Assembly: GCF_027596085.1 (NCBI RefSeq)
Contig: NC_072456.1
Span: forward strand, 19,648,718-19,712,717
DNA length: 64,000 bases
Direction: 5' to 3'
DNA from: Anoplopoma fimbria
Lineage: Eukaryota; Chordata; Actinopteri; Perciformes; Anoplopomatidae
Under the pieces are notes generated by a model. It saw nothing but the letters and a program-made list of their open reading frames with translations. It searched no databases and was not told the origin of the DNA. Below, in pieces: positions 50,372 through 63,960 of this stretch. Numbering within the stretch: position 1 is the stretch's first letter; each line of letters opens with the position of its first letter. The position numbers and the translations under genes are program-made.

Positions 50372-51569
50372 TTAAGATGGCTTTAAGAGCAAATGTCTAA
50401 CTTTGTAACTTTTGTAATTTTTTTTTTTGAAGATACACCTTCCAAAAAAGCTCTTAAGACAATAACAAAGAAAGTTGATATAGAAAGTCTTCTTTTAAGG
50501 TCAGCATTTCCTCTGAGATATCTTTTTCTTTTGAATGAAATTACCATGCACATCTGAGCTCAGAACAAGTTTTGTGCCATGGTCAATTTGAATAACCACT
50601 TTTCTTGCTTGCCAGGTCCTCTCAAACAAAAATAGTGACACTAGGAAAAGCTGCTTGTTGGCCCTTAAATAGTAGTAGATGCCAAACACACATGCTGTTC
50701 ATCTCATTGTCTAATCCTCTTTGTACTGCAAGTACTGAAGAGTTGTTAAACTTTCCTAACGTAGGCAGATGCCAGTTCAGGCCTCCTCAGACAGGGGAGT
50801 TAGGGTAACATAAGATGATTGGCTGATTGGTGCGTTCCTCAGTTTTAAGTCATATTCCCAGTGCGAGGTGTGCAGTCTGAAGTAATAATCCTGTCTAAAT
50901 GGAAAACATGGCTTGGTCATAATCCAGCTGCCTCTCTGTTCCCTGAGTGTCTCCGTTAAACAATCTACCACGGTAATGAAGTGCTAATCTGCTCAGCTCT
51001 TTACACAAAGCATCTGCATGACTTCTGGAGGAAGAACAGGTACACAACAGAGTGCACTTTCCTTTGTTTGCATGTTGCATTTCAAGAGGAAAGGCACTCA
51101 AATGCCGGAATAAAAGCAGCTGTAATCGCAAACCAAGGACAATTTTGATGGCCGTAGAGTCTGAATTAGAATGTAACGGCTGTGTGACATTTTGACATCA
51201 TGTACGCTCGGTTAAAGAAAGACCTGCTGCCCATGTCTGGTGTTTTCATATTTTAGGCCAGTCTCCGCCTGTAAAACCTGATTGCATTGCCCACTTTTTA
51301 ATAGAACATTCTATCTATCAACAGCTTTTCCAATCATGTTCCCGCAGCAACACATACATTTCATATTAGGTTGCTGTGCACCGTAATCTGTGGCATTAGC
51401 GGTCTAACTATATTAATCCATTTGCACTTTCCCCTGTTGATTAGAGCGCATGTGAAATGTGGCGGTTGTTGGCTGGTATAGGGCAGCAGTAGCCTGAGGT
51501 GGCAGTGGAAGCGTGAGGTTTCATACCCAGCCACGTCCACATTCAGATCATGATTTATTACCCCGCTTA

Positions 51570-51611
<42 letters not shown>
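51570..51611 (+). repeat. (CA)n microsatellite
   Basis: About 21 CA units. Confidence 0.96.
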
Positions 51612-51616
<5 letters not shown>

Positions 51617-53299
51617 TACACACTAGCACTTGTGCACAGCAAAGATATTGACACGAACGAAACAACACACACGTACACGCACAATGTCTGGCATTTAGGA
51701 GAACACACGAAAAACACCAACGGCCTGGAATAGAATATGACACCAGTGAGTGTGCACCGCACGATTCCATATGCTCAAATGTGAGATGTCACATGTGGGT
51801 ATTTGTGTGTGCGCTATAATTAATCACAATCCGAATGTGCGTATTCATGTGTGAGTGAACTTCAGTTCATCACGCGAAGTGAGAGTTTAATATATTTTCC
51901 TTGCCAAGCAACCCAAACTGCCATATGTGTTTCTGCAGTACAGTATAGTCGGTGCACTTTATATCAGTAGGACTCTGTAGCAGATTAAAATATTTTGCTG
52001 ATGAGGAAAACAAACGGAATAGAAATGAGGAAGTTATTAAATTTTGACACTCCGCAAATATGCTTGTCCCTTTTTTTTTTTTTTTTACAACTTCACGTCT
52101 GAGCACAGCTTGTGTGCATTATAGTCGAGTGTGTCTGCCGGGCCTCAGTGCAAGTGTCTATGTGTGTGTGTGTGCGTACGTGCATCTGTGTGAGCAGTAA
52201 GTGTTGATGAGTGTGCCAATGTCACTGTGCACACTTTAATATCCCAGCAGAAAAAGCTGATAAGAGAGCAGAGAGAACGGCGGAGAGAGATCAAAAATCC
52301 CATACAGTGGAGAGCACTAGTCCATTGCAAGTGTGGCAGAGGTCACAGTCAATTTCAAAAGGAGCAGGTCTTGTATATTAGTGTCTGGAGAGATGGGAGA
52401 CCCTCCTGCTCTCTATCATAAAGGGCCCGTGCCAGAGCAGGGCCAGATGTGATCAACATGGACCTTGTGGAAATCCCTTCTGAGCTCAACTGTCTTATTG
52501 AGGGGCTGCAGGAACAATAGCAGCAGAACATGCAGACCGAGCGAGGCCTATGGTTTCTCATCATTATTTACAAACCCACAGGAATCCCTTTCATAAGCTT
52601 ACAATAGAAGAACTGACTTCATCCAGACATTCACATTACATTGAACAGGTGTAATAATGGACATCGGTGCTATATAGCAAACATAACAATGTATTTCTCT
52701 TCAAACTAGCGATGCAGCGTAAACATGGAGCCGTATTCCTGGGTATGCCCAGTGGCGTCTGCCTTACATCTGCCTTACAGTGATCAAAAATGTTTTATGA
52801 GTTATTTCAGAATAAACTGCACTCATGTTCTGTGTAATGAAGGAATATATCTCCAATCTTATCTGTATGTATGTATAAGCCATATTAGTCTGGAGCTACA
52901 CAGACACTTGGTATAGTCTGATGAATTCACTATAGCTTTTGGTTAGAGATGAACTGATTTCAATTTTATGGAACGATTCCCTTGTCTGGCTTTTTAAAAG
53001 TCTGACCTGCAGATTCCTATTGTTGCTGATTCTGATTCCAGACTTACTTTCTTTCACCACTGTCCCGTAAAATCAATGTCAACCTTCCCAAAGTCAGTGA
53101 AAACCATCAAAAATGTCGTTAACTCTATTTTCAACAAACATTCATACACATGAAAGATCTGTAAAACTGAGTTTCTCCACAAAGGATCACACAAAGCACC
53201 ACTTTAAATCTTGTGTTTACCAGAGATGTTTTTATAAATTTCTTGGAAATAAGTCATCCGGCATGAAAAAGATAAAAAACACAATAATTGACTGAAGAA

Positions 53300-53640
53300 A
53301 TCTCAAGTCCCTAAGACCAAATCAAACTAGTTGACTAATCAATTAAGAGGAGGCAGACCTAAAATTAACAAAATTCAAATGATTAGGAAATTAATTATTG
53401 TATTTTAATTTAAATACCTGCTTACATTTTTGGGGGGCATCAGTCGTTTTATTATGTATTATAAGCTACTTAGAGCTATTGTTAGGCAGCTAAATAAGTC
53501 ATTATTCCTTATTTAATTTCTATTTTACATTGCTGTGAAAACATCTTCATCAAACAACTGTATTTATTCAAGTTGTTTGGTCACTGATTTTGGCTGAAAA
53601 TTGCTTTGATCGCCAGATAATCAATCGTTGCATCTCCAGT
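53300..53640. repeat. diverged MITE-like repeat
   Basis: 'CTAGTTGACTAATCAATTAA' plus 'GAGGAGGCAGACCTAAAATT' at the left and 'GATAATCAATCGTTGCATCT' at the right resemble the two ends of a frequent fish element whose termini read 'gactaatcgattaa' and 'aatcgttgcagctc'. The copy is degenerate. Confidence 0.4.
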
Positions 53641-54599
53641 TTTGTCTTATTAAGGGGATTTTTTGGATGATGATAGGAAGATAAAAAAAGAACTGTCCTT
53701 TAACATTATTAGATAACTGTTCTCACAAAAAACAATACTCATTCAAGACAGCTACATTATTTTCAACTCATTGTAATAATGACAACTGATTGGTAAGTTA
53801 GGTCTGTCAATGTTGAGGTTAATGATAACTGACACCACCTAAGTTAGAAAGTTGATAGCTGTCCACTCTAGCTGGTTGACCTGATGTTAACTTCACTTAC
53901 AAGTAAAGCTTCTTCACAGCCACAGCTCAGAGTAATGCATTCTGGGTACCTGAGTGAAGAAGTAGCAGGACTTATTTTGGGTGGCCATGATTCAGAAAGA
54001 TTAATTATCTTCTTTTTGGGTTACTAACCCTTTTTTTTTTGCATAGAGGATTCGTGCTGTCTGGCAGATTGAGCATTCCCAAGGCTCGGATTAACATCCG
54101 ACTTTTCCGGTTAGACCATTATGAATACAATGAGCATTAATAAAAAATGGTTTACTGAAGAAAAGCCAAATTTAGAACACAATAGAGCCCTGGCCTCTTG
54201 AGAAAGATCAATGCACTTACCAATCAGAAGGAAGCATAAAGCAACGAGGAGCGTTGGATGGGGTGGGGTGACAGTGTTTATTGCCGTCTGACAGATCTTC
54301 TTGTGGGCGAAGCATTAGTCATGGTGCCTCGTGAATTGGCTGCCAAGGTTTGCTCTTGGCTCCAGTTCCAGCTTATTGCGGTTATTTGCTCTGGTATTAC
54401 TTTAGAATAATTACATGTGGTTGGCAGAGCTCACATTTCTTTAGGTGGGCTTTGTGAATATGTAAGCCTTTCGGTCCATTTTACTGTGATGCTCTCATGC
54501 TTTTGTGATTGAAACACGACTGAAAATATAAGTGCTGATTTGCACATATGGGCTAACTTGATTTGGTGGTATATTCACCTTACACAGGCCCTTTTATGC

Positions 54600-55110
54600 T
54601 ATTTTCCGGGTGCATATTTTTATCTCAAGTTACAGTTACAACATGTTTACATGTGTTAATGCTAATAATCCGCCTTGTTTTTCTCATCCTGGCTGTCCTG
54701 CAGCACCTCTTCTCACCCTCTCTCTGAAATGCTCCGTTGTAGCGCTTGCTCCTCCCTCCAGAAACCAAAGTCTGCTCTGATTGGTCAGCTAGCCCGCTCT
54801 GTTGTGATTGGTCAACGTTTTACGTTTCAAAAAACTCTTCCTCAGGAGCTTCAGCTCCGTCTCTCTCTTTTGTTGTTTGAGGGCCAAACTAGCTGGAAGG
54901 AGTTTTACTTCACTTCCGTAACATTGTGACCTCATAAAGTTACGGAAGTGAAGGAGAGAATTCAATCGAGCCGTTTCAGGCAGTTCAGGAGCTTCTGGGG
55001 GGGGGGGGTAACTGCTACTTTTACATGTACAAAAATATATATAACACACTAAAGGAGAGGGAAAAAGTGGAATAGGATCTGTTTTTAGTGGCTTGCGACT
55101 GACTTAAGGA
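54600..55110. mobile_element. non-autonomous repeat with internal 15-bp hairpin
   Basis: 'GCTCTGATTGGTCAGCTAGC' and 'CTCTGTTGTGATTGGTCAAC' belong to a repeat I recognise from many teleost introns. It contains a perfect inverted repeat, CTTCACTTCCGTAAC (54908-54922) and GTTACGGAAGTGAAG (54939-54953), with a 16-base loop, and a run of 12 G at 54997. Outer ends and class are unresolved. The short open frames in it have no family similarity. Confidence 0.5.
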
Positions 55111-57689
55111 AAATTCATGAGTTTTAAGTCTAAGAAGATTTTAGCCAAGCTTAGAAACCTACTGGATTCACTACTGATTTTGCTTCTCACTCGATTTCTT
55201 CGGTTGGTAACCTACCAAGGCGTGCTTAGCAACCCACTGTGTTGATAATTGACACTCCTCTCCTCTTGTCTCCTCTCCTCATCCTTCTCTTTTGGTTAAA
55301 CCGCCACCTGTCGAAGTTCATCCTCCCCCTGTAACCTCAGGGCCTCTTTTCCCCCCTCCAGCTCACCCACAGTAAACAGGATCCGGGGAGTCGCCCTATG
55401 AAGCTGAGTGGCTACTTGACACTTGTGGGAGCAGGTGTTTGACATTGCGACGTCCGCAAAACCTAAATCCAAAGTCACCATAGCCCACAGTAGTGAGAGT
55501 GCTATCTAGTTGTCAGTCAGTGCTGTGGTGCAGGCAGGCTAGCAGTCAGTGGTAATTGATGTGAGTAGAGCTGACATCCTGGGCAGAGCGCTTCAGGTTG
55601 GTCTCCGACTGGGACCGAGCAGCCCATCATTGCCAGTTATTAAGCAGCTTGCGCTCTGCTGCACTCACTCAGAAGGGGGACAGCCTGTCTCTGGGTGTTT
55701 ACATATGAATGTGTGTATGTGGGGGAGTGGGACAGTGGCGTGGTTGGCATGTACAGTGTGTGTGTGTGTTAACGGGACAGGAAGGAGCCAGAGAAAGAAG
55801 GCCTGGATAGTTCCTTGAAGCGAAATAACCGAGTTCAGACCAGACCAGAGGGCAGTCAGCCGTGCTTGAAGTTTTTGGGGGATTTAGCTCAATCAATAGT
55901 TTGTAACTGCTACATATTAGCTGTTTACCTTTGTGATACTTGACTGACAGTTGGCCCCTGCTCAACATGTAAGGTCACGCAATGTTTATAGAAGGAAGCT
56001 GCTCCAGACATCACGCCTGATTGGCTCATTCGTCAGTTTTCGTCTCTACTTTTCTGACTGACTTGTTGTCCAGTTGACCCACTTGTTAGCCGACTTGATA
56101 TTATTGGCTTGCATGCTACACGCTGCTCTCTTAATGTCCTGATAAAGCTATCTGTGTGCTGCAATGTGCCGGGAAATCGTCCCTCTGCTAAGCCTGTGAT
56201 GCTACTACTGCTGCTGCTACTGCACTTTAACTGCTTCTTTATTTAACAGCTCTTAGCTTTTGTATGTGTTGGTAATAAAAACCTGCTGTGATCATTTTAA
56301 GTGCATCAGTATGAAACTTATTTTCGTTCTACCTTATTTGACTTTATATGGTATTTTAGGATTCACTTTATTTTCAGTTTAGCATCAGTTAAAATTTTGA
56401 GTTTTGTGCATTTTTCAAAAATGGTTTTATTTTAGCAACCTACTGTATGTAATTACAATGTCAGTTTTAGCTCAATTAAAAAAAAAAATCATATTAAAAC
56501 AACAATAAACGGAGCAATTTCAAACAAGGTGGACATCCCTGATTCAACAAGCAATCAGCGGTTCTCCTCTCTCTCTCATTTGCTGATTACTCTGACCACC
56601 AAACCTTTATTGAAGGACAGTGCAACAGTTTATTGACTGTCAGCTTTCTTCAAATTCTTAATTTCAGCATCGCTATATGTCATCTTTAAAAAAAACTAGT
56701 TTAGGTACATTTTGAATATAGTTAGCTTTTGTCAGTTAAAATTAATATCACGTGCTGCAATTGTCCCACATACTTTTCTCTGGTTTGGGACCATTAAGTA
56801 GTGGCATTGCCATTGCACCAATGCTGTCTTGAATATTAGTTGCATTACATTTTTGCTACAGGAAAAAGATTACATTTTTGATATAAAAGGAAACCAAAAG
56901 AAGACAAGTTTAGTATTACGTTACTAGTTCTCCTATTTGATCAACTTTTGTCCTCACGCTTCATTGAGAGCGTTGCCCCCTCGGTCTGAATGCTAGGTAT
57001 GTTGCATCTCTTCAACATAAATCCAGTTCAAAAGTGTCTCTCCAGAGCAACACGTCTCTGTGTGTGAACGGCGCCATAAATAGCAGGAGTTATCACAAGT
57101 GCTGCGAAGAATTTCCCCCTCATTAGTTTGAACAGTTTTTTTACAGTACAAGCCATCGCTCCAGTTTCAAAACTGCCAGAAATGAGTCGGTTGATAGATG
57201 TTAGGTTTGTTGTTGTCTTATCTGCACAGAGCAAATCTGAGGACCCGCTGATCCATACAAAAATGTTTTCTGTCTGCTTTAGAGTTAAGTTAAATCACAG
57301 AAATTTGGGACGGATTTCAGTATGAGGGGAAGCCTTTAAAATGACAAATGGAATAAATAATGTATTATTCGTTTAGTTTGAAGAGTCAGTTTTGTCTCTG
57401 CTTTATTGATTTACATTGGAAGGGGCATGGCAGAGAGTTGAACTGTGACCAACTGCAAAAGCGCTTTAAAATCCCCAGTCCATCCATTCTCTGATTTGTT
57501 TTCCTTTTAGGCCTGTAGTAACACAGTGTACCACACAGAACTGTCCTTGGTCCTGAAACTCCAGCGTTCTCTGTCTCCTTCGTTGTTCAACAACAAGGGC
57601 TTCCCTGTGGTACCCCCATACCTACGGCCAATCCCAACCCTAACCCTTATGAATAGTAATGCAGGCTTTGCCATACAGTTGGGAAGCCC

Positions 57690-58090
57690 AGGAATCCTTC
57701 ATGAATATTGATTAAAATGTCCCTCATGAGCCTCTAAAATCTCCACATCGGTTTGGTGCCCTATATTCTGTGACAGTGGGGTACATAAGCCTTGCATAGC
57801 GAGGGTCTGTTCGCGAGGCTTATAACAGCAGGTGGGGAAAGCCACTTTATGCATGCTGACTCTGTACAATAGATTAGTTGTTTAAACATTCAGGTTTTGA
57901 TCCTGGCCTCAGTGTGCCCTTTGAACTGTCCAAGGTGCTGAAATGCAGGCCCAAGGCTTGTCTACCGAGGGGAATGATGAGCAGCCCTGATGAATATTGC
58001 GCTGGTCTTTCCCATTGTAAATCACAGCACACTCAGTGAATATTAATGCTGGCACCTCCATTAGCTTGAGGAAATATTCATGGCTTTTCC
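57690..58090. promoter_or_regulatory. cluster of TGAATATT motifs
   Basis: TGAATATT occurs at 57702-57709, 57991-57998 and 58037-58044, and as its reverse complement AATATTCA at 58073-58080, in otherwise repeat-free sequence. A related TGAATAGTAAT lies near 57649. It might be a homotypic binding-site cluster; no factor is assigned. Confidence 0.25.
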
Positions 58091-61000
58091 AGCGCTCTGA
58101 GGCACCCCAAAGAGTCAGTGAGTAATATGATCCGCTCCTAACACCTGTCCACATGGCTCCTCTATTTATGCTCTGATATTAGAGTATAGCCCCGTGTTGT
58201 GTAGCCCAAATCTACATCAAATAACATGTGGAATTTGTCAGTAGTTTTTACAACGGTAGAAGCATTCCATACACCAAAAATAGCCCGTTGAAGGAGCATG
58301 TACACATGCACATTTACGCAAACAGTGCATCTGGTGCTGACAGATTCAGTGGCTCATCTAGACCTGCTGGAGTGTGAAGAGCCACCTCTTTTTCAGAGAG
58401 ACGCAGGCTGCTGTGGCCCGGGTCTTGGCTGTGAATCCCAGACGTTGCTCCAAATCCTGTCAGTCAGCCTCCGCTGTCCTCCATGGTTGAGAGAGGCAGG
58501 ACAGCAGAGCAGATTTCTCTGTGTTTTTCTACACCGGCAGAGGCAGCGCCTGCCAACACACATCAGCACAGACGCACCTGAAGGCAGTTGACTCCCTTTT
58601 CATTACTGCAAGCCGAACAGCTTTTTTTTGGGGTGGGATGGATATGTTTTGTGTGCGCGTGTGTGTTTGCACATTGGAGAGCAGACTGTTATCAAAGGAG
58701 ACAAATTCAGATAGATGATTCATGGTTTTGCAAAAAAGCCTTTGTAAACCAGAAAGATGCGACAGTATCTTATATTGTAGCCATATGCAGAGATTTAATC
58801 ATGCTCTGCATTTGTTGAAATGAAAATGCTTGAGCCTATATAGTATACCTTAAATCTCTACATGTTATACCAGATCCATATCAACATGATAAACACAGGA
58901 AGTACGGACATAAAAGCTTCTTTTAATCACACTGAAAGATGATCAATACCATTTGACACATTTTCTTATTTTGAATTCAATTTAAATTCTGTTGTGATCA
59001 CATTATTCTCATCATGAGATCATAAGGATTCAACACATGAAAAGTAATGAAGGTTGATTGTTTCTCTATTAGTGTGGATGCCAGTAGCTGGCCTATCACT
59101 GATTGTTTTTTGTACGGGAGCAGAGAAAACCCTGTTTCTCCTTATGCCTAATTATTTTACTTCTCCACAGGAGGTACAGTGAAGACATTGCTGTCTATAT
59201 CTGACAGTCAATATCTTTTGTTTTGTCACTTGTTCTGTCTGTGTGACTCATCTCGTCTCTCTATCTCTCCCACACTTTCTCCTTAACTGCTGTGAGTAGC
59301 CCAACACTCCAAGGAAATCAACTTTTCTGTCAGAGTTTAGATAAATATAAGAAAGTAAATGGCGACCCAACAAAAGGAAAGACTCCTCGTAATGGTACCT
59401 CCGAGGTCTTTTTTTTTTGCACTCATTCAAACTCTTTCTGTCTCTATCGCTTTTCTCCTCACTGTCCTTTCGATCCATAATTGGAAATTTCCTCTGCTTA
59501 GCCCTGTCGGAGTGAGGGACAATGCGGCATCCATGTTCTGTGGAGCATGGTCGAGAGAAATAGAGCATTGTCTCATGTAGGCGAGGCAAGCATGGTCTGG
59601 GGACTTATCTAAATTGAATATCTGTCCTGTTTTTTAGGCTTATAATGAGAGTGACACAGTGAGCATGGGGGTCTGTTGCACCACTGACAGCGCTCCTCTC
59701 TTTGAAAAGTTGACAGATAACACGGAATAGGATACATGAAAGCACATGCTCTGTGGGAATACCGCCACCCGACAGCGAATTATTACAGAAAACAATGTTC
59801 ACACCCAATTAAAGGAGGAGAATTTCTGCTCAGGCTACTTTTGTTGAGAGTGGGGGTTTTTTTGTTTGTATAATGGGGTTTGGGCAATCCAGGTAGACAT
59901 AGGCGCCTTCAAAATAGTACAGCCATCTTGTGTTGGTGACCTTTTTGTGTAAATGCTGAGATTCTGTTGGAGAATCCTGACACTGCTTTTATGGCTGAAC
60001 TGCATTCTGCTGTTATCCAGGACTTGCTTTTTTCCCCCCTTGCACCAAAAATAGAAGACGATTTGAGTTTTTCTTCAATTGTAATTCTCCCCCAGTAATG
60101 GCTTGTTGTAAATGTGGTGTTTTTCATTGGCCATGCATCTCTCTTAGTTCCCATACCTCACCCAAGACACAATGACACCACAATACTAATAGCACTTTTC
60201 CTTGATCTTGTTTTGGCTGGCTGCTTTATCCTCCAGCAGGTAAGATAGCACAGCTCAGATCGTTATTAAATTGGCCGGTTCCTTTAACCTTGGCGTCTGA
60301 TAATGTCGTCTTTTAGAGGAAATTAAAGTTGGTTGTTGAAGCCATTGAGATATGAAAAGAATGGCCCTGTCTAGCAGGTAGAACTGTTACTGTATCAGCC
60401 TTTCTTCTTTTTTTCGTCACAGTGATAGAACACATTGTGGTGATTCATTTTCTTTTCGTCCATATCATACCACGGCATCACCCAGGATAAATAAAGTTTC
60501 TGGTGAAATATTATCCCATTTCAAAGTATGCCTCATGGGCAGACTTACTGAAGAACGGGAGGGGGACATTTGAGCTGCAATGAAAATATCGATGTAAAGA
60601 AAACATGTCAGTCCAGAACAAGAGGCTGTGTATAATGAGCAGGCAGATGGTCTTAAGGAGAATACTAAGCAATGGTGATGACAGACAGGCTGACAGGCTG
60701 GCACAGGCCCTGCCACTCAGGAGACCAGGGGAGAGGCCAGGGCAGTTTCTATCACTGTCAATGCCCCCCCCCCCTCTCTCTCTCTCACGTTTGTCTCTAC
60801 CTCTTTCACATCCTCCGACCTCAATACCTCACTAACACCCTCTCTTGTTGTTTTGTTTCAAGAACTTGAAGGATTCCCTTTAACAAAACGGTGTAAACAG
60901 ACCCAGTGTCTGATATCTGATGTGGTTGCGATACCCCACACTGGGTCCATTCAAATTTCATTCTGATATCAAATGAAAACGATCGGCGCTGCGTGGATCC

Positions 61001-62423
61001 CGCAAGCATCCTGTCTCCGTGAGATTAAACATTTAGGAGATTGTTTTCATTTATTTCCCTCCAAACCCTCGCCACTCTGTTAATCTTCCTCCTCAACAAA
61101 ATGAGAACTAGTGGAAGATAAATGCACAGAGTGCGTGCACATGACTTCTTGCTAATGAGGTTTCTAATTAACACTAGCTGGAGTAGAGAAGGTGAGAAGC
61201 TCTGGCTAGGAATAGACGTGCAAGGTCTTGCACATTTCTCTTCTGCAGCGCTGTAGTACACTCTTATGTGCAAACTTACTCTGGCTGTGATTACTTTTAA
61301 TTTGTCCACATGGCGTAAGCTGAAATGGTTTAATGTTTGAAGTGCAACTTTAAAACGAAATGAGCGTAACCTATAACTACACACACAATCGGACTCGAAC
61401 CAAAATAACGGAAACCCAACGCCTTGTTCTTTAGTTTTTTTCTGCTCAAGGTCGTCTATCTGTGTGTCAGTCTGGTGGCAGAGAATAGGAGACAGCCAGC
61501 CCTTAAATCTCTGATGGAAGTCTAATATGATGGAGCAGAGCCATGCAGAGTCAAGCAGAGCAGAGCTATATTTAGGATACTTTGGTTCCGGTGACCATGG
61601 CACTTAGATCCACTACAGCCCCTGAGAGCATTCACTTTTGTTCTGCCTCCGAGGTACAAGAGCTCACTGTTACCCTTTAGGGAGGTATTAAACTGATGGA
61701 TACTGCATTTCAATGAGAAACACTCTTATTCCTACATTTATTGGATGAAACACAGAAACAGAGCAGTGAGAGTCCGGAAACTCCGGTATACCTTTTTTAT
61801 TTTTTTGATCTTGTGGCCTTGCCGTGCTTTTTTTAGTGATGCTGTCTGACATTAATTATATATTTTCTGTTTACTCCAGAGTCCTGTTGAATAATTCTTA
61901 CCGTTTAACCTTTTTTTATTTATTTATTTTTTACTATCCAGCCCTCTTTGCTTGAAGAGGTGAATTTTCCTCTTGCTTGGATGTTTTTATGTGTAGAACT
62001 TTTCTATGTGGGGTCTGAAGTGTATTTGACATCAGGTGATAATGTCTGTTGGAGGAATATATGCAAGTATGGCTTTATAAATGTCTTTTTCTATAGGTTT
62101 TTTCCTTCCTCATGAGTTCTAGTGTCTGCCAACCAGCTGTCTGTGAAGGTCATCAGTGGAATTGGAAAGTGCACTTTGCAGAGTCAAACAGATGCAGGGT
62201 ACAGATAGCACATTGTTTATCTAATCTTGTATCAGCGCTGTAACGAAGTACAAACAAAGTCCTCTCACAATCAGATGAGAGCTCAGAAGCTTTTTTACAC
62301 TGTCAAGGACTTGATATATCTGCCCTGGAAGTTGTTTACCGGGCTGGATTTTGGCAAATTGCAAGTGCGAGTTCTCACAGTAGTATCTTCCGGTCCACAA
62401 AGTAACTTTGGTCATATCTACAT

Positions 62424-62467
62424 CCTCTCCTCTCCTCTCCTCTCAACTCCTCTCAACTCCTCTCCTC
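62424..62467 (+). repeat. (CTCTC)n short tandem repeat
   Basis: Pentamers TCTCC with two CTCTCAACTC variants. Confidence 0.8.
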
Positions 62468-62733
62468 CGCTTTCCCCCCCTTGTTAACCGTATTTTGGCT
62501 CCAGAGACTACATTTTATACTTATTTCCTCGGGCCCTGAGTGACTGTGTGCAATGCCTGAGCCTAAGCCGAGGCCCAGGCGCTCTGTGGTCTGAATAATG
62601 ATGGCAGCACATTGACTGAGGTCTTAAATTAAGGGTACTTATCTTAATTGAACATCTGAAATAATGTTTTATTTACAACAAAGGGAAAGGTGCCGGAGAA
62701 ATGAAGTGGTCCGCTCTGCACGAGTGCTGACTG

Positions 62734-62769
62734 CCTCTCTCTCTCTCTCTCTCTCTCTCTCGCTCTCTC
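62734..62769 (+). repeat. (CT)n microsatellite
   Basis: About 17 CT units with one CG interruption at 62761. Confidence 0.95.
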
Positions 62770-63262
62770 CTCCACCGCGGTTGGTTAAGCTCCAGTTGCT
62801 GCAGTATACATTTCAGATGTGAAATGTGAAGGTCGTTATATCATTATGACTGCGGTTCAAAGGTCAGGCGTTCTCATTTACCCGTCAAAGGTTGGGTAAA
62901 ACCCATCTAGCTTTGCTTTCATTTGTTGTTTCTTTTTGATGTTTTCGGTGTGTAAATGTTATTCTTATTATACAATTATTCCTTTCATTCAGGATTACAA
63001 TCTTTAAGATGTAACGGGTTAATATATATATATATATTTTTGCTGTTTTTCAAAGCCTACATTCCAAAGGCTCTATGGTAGTGACTGTTTTTTTGGCTAT
63101 GTACAATTGGCTATTATTTAAAAATGTCCTTTTGTTTACCTATTATCAATACATTAATGTGTCTAAGGTAGCTTTTAAATGACCTACATTAAAAAAGAAG
63201 CGCTGTGTGTGCATGATAAACTCAAAACACCACAGCAGGAGTTCATAAGTAGTGTATGTGTT

Positions 63263-63386
<124 letters not shown>

Positions 63387-63479
63387 TAATGACAGTCGGG
63401 AAATGCAGCAGCTTGCAGAAACTTGACTGCAACAATGAGGCTTTTCCCACAGCATTAATCAGTGGTATTGTTACAACAA

Positions 63480-63716
63480 TTGTCGTGATTGGCTCCCCAT
63501 CAGAGTGATTATGCAAATTCCAGCCAACCAAATGTCACGGCCAGCCTCCAGGCACACCTTTTTTCTGCTCTCCCAGAGGCAACGTGGCTGCTGTGATTGA
63601 GATAACTGATATTATACTGAGCACCAGCCTACCTTCTTCTGATCACTTGGGTGATTACAGTACATGAAATTACTAGTTCTGAGGAAGAATGGCTGGAGAT
63701 AGCATTTAGCCTGCAG

Positions 63717-63749
<33 letters not shown>

Positions 63750-63960
63750 GCAGGCTGGGAGAATTGATTAAGATTTTCAGCAATTACACGTCATTCTTTG
63801 TGCAAAAGATAGACCGCATTGGATTTAGCTGTCGTGTCTCCCTCTAGGTATGGCGGTGCATTTGAACAACACTATTGATAACTTATGTCATAGCAATTTT
63901 GTGGTGACATTAATGGTGTGTATGAAATGGAGCCTATTTAAACTTTAACTCCCACCATAT
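63480..63960. promoter_or_regulatory. candidate regulatory element with octamer motif
   Basis: ATGCAAAT (POU octamer) at 63511-63518 lies near a GATTGG (inverted CCAAT) at 63487 and several ATTA/TAAT cores. The sequence is non-repetitive apart from the (GA)n at 63719-63750. This is motif-level evidence only. Confidence 0.18.
63719..63750 (+). repeat. (GA)n microsatellite
   Basis: About 15 GA units. Confidence 0.95.

Noticed and set aside
57511..57711. TTTCCTTTTAG followed by an open frame (57526-57711)
   Set aside because: A stop codon follows closely in the frame from the AG. The peptide resembles no AGBL4 segment or known family.
61025..61603. 192-aa minus-strand open frame, the longest in the window
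   Set aside because: The sequence has no recognisable domain, repeated motif or conserved pattern. One frame of this length is plausible by chance in 64 kb read in six frames.
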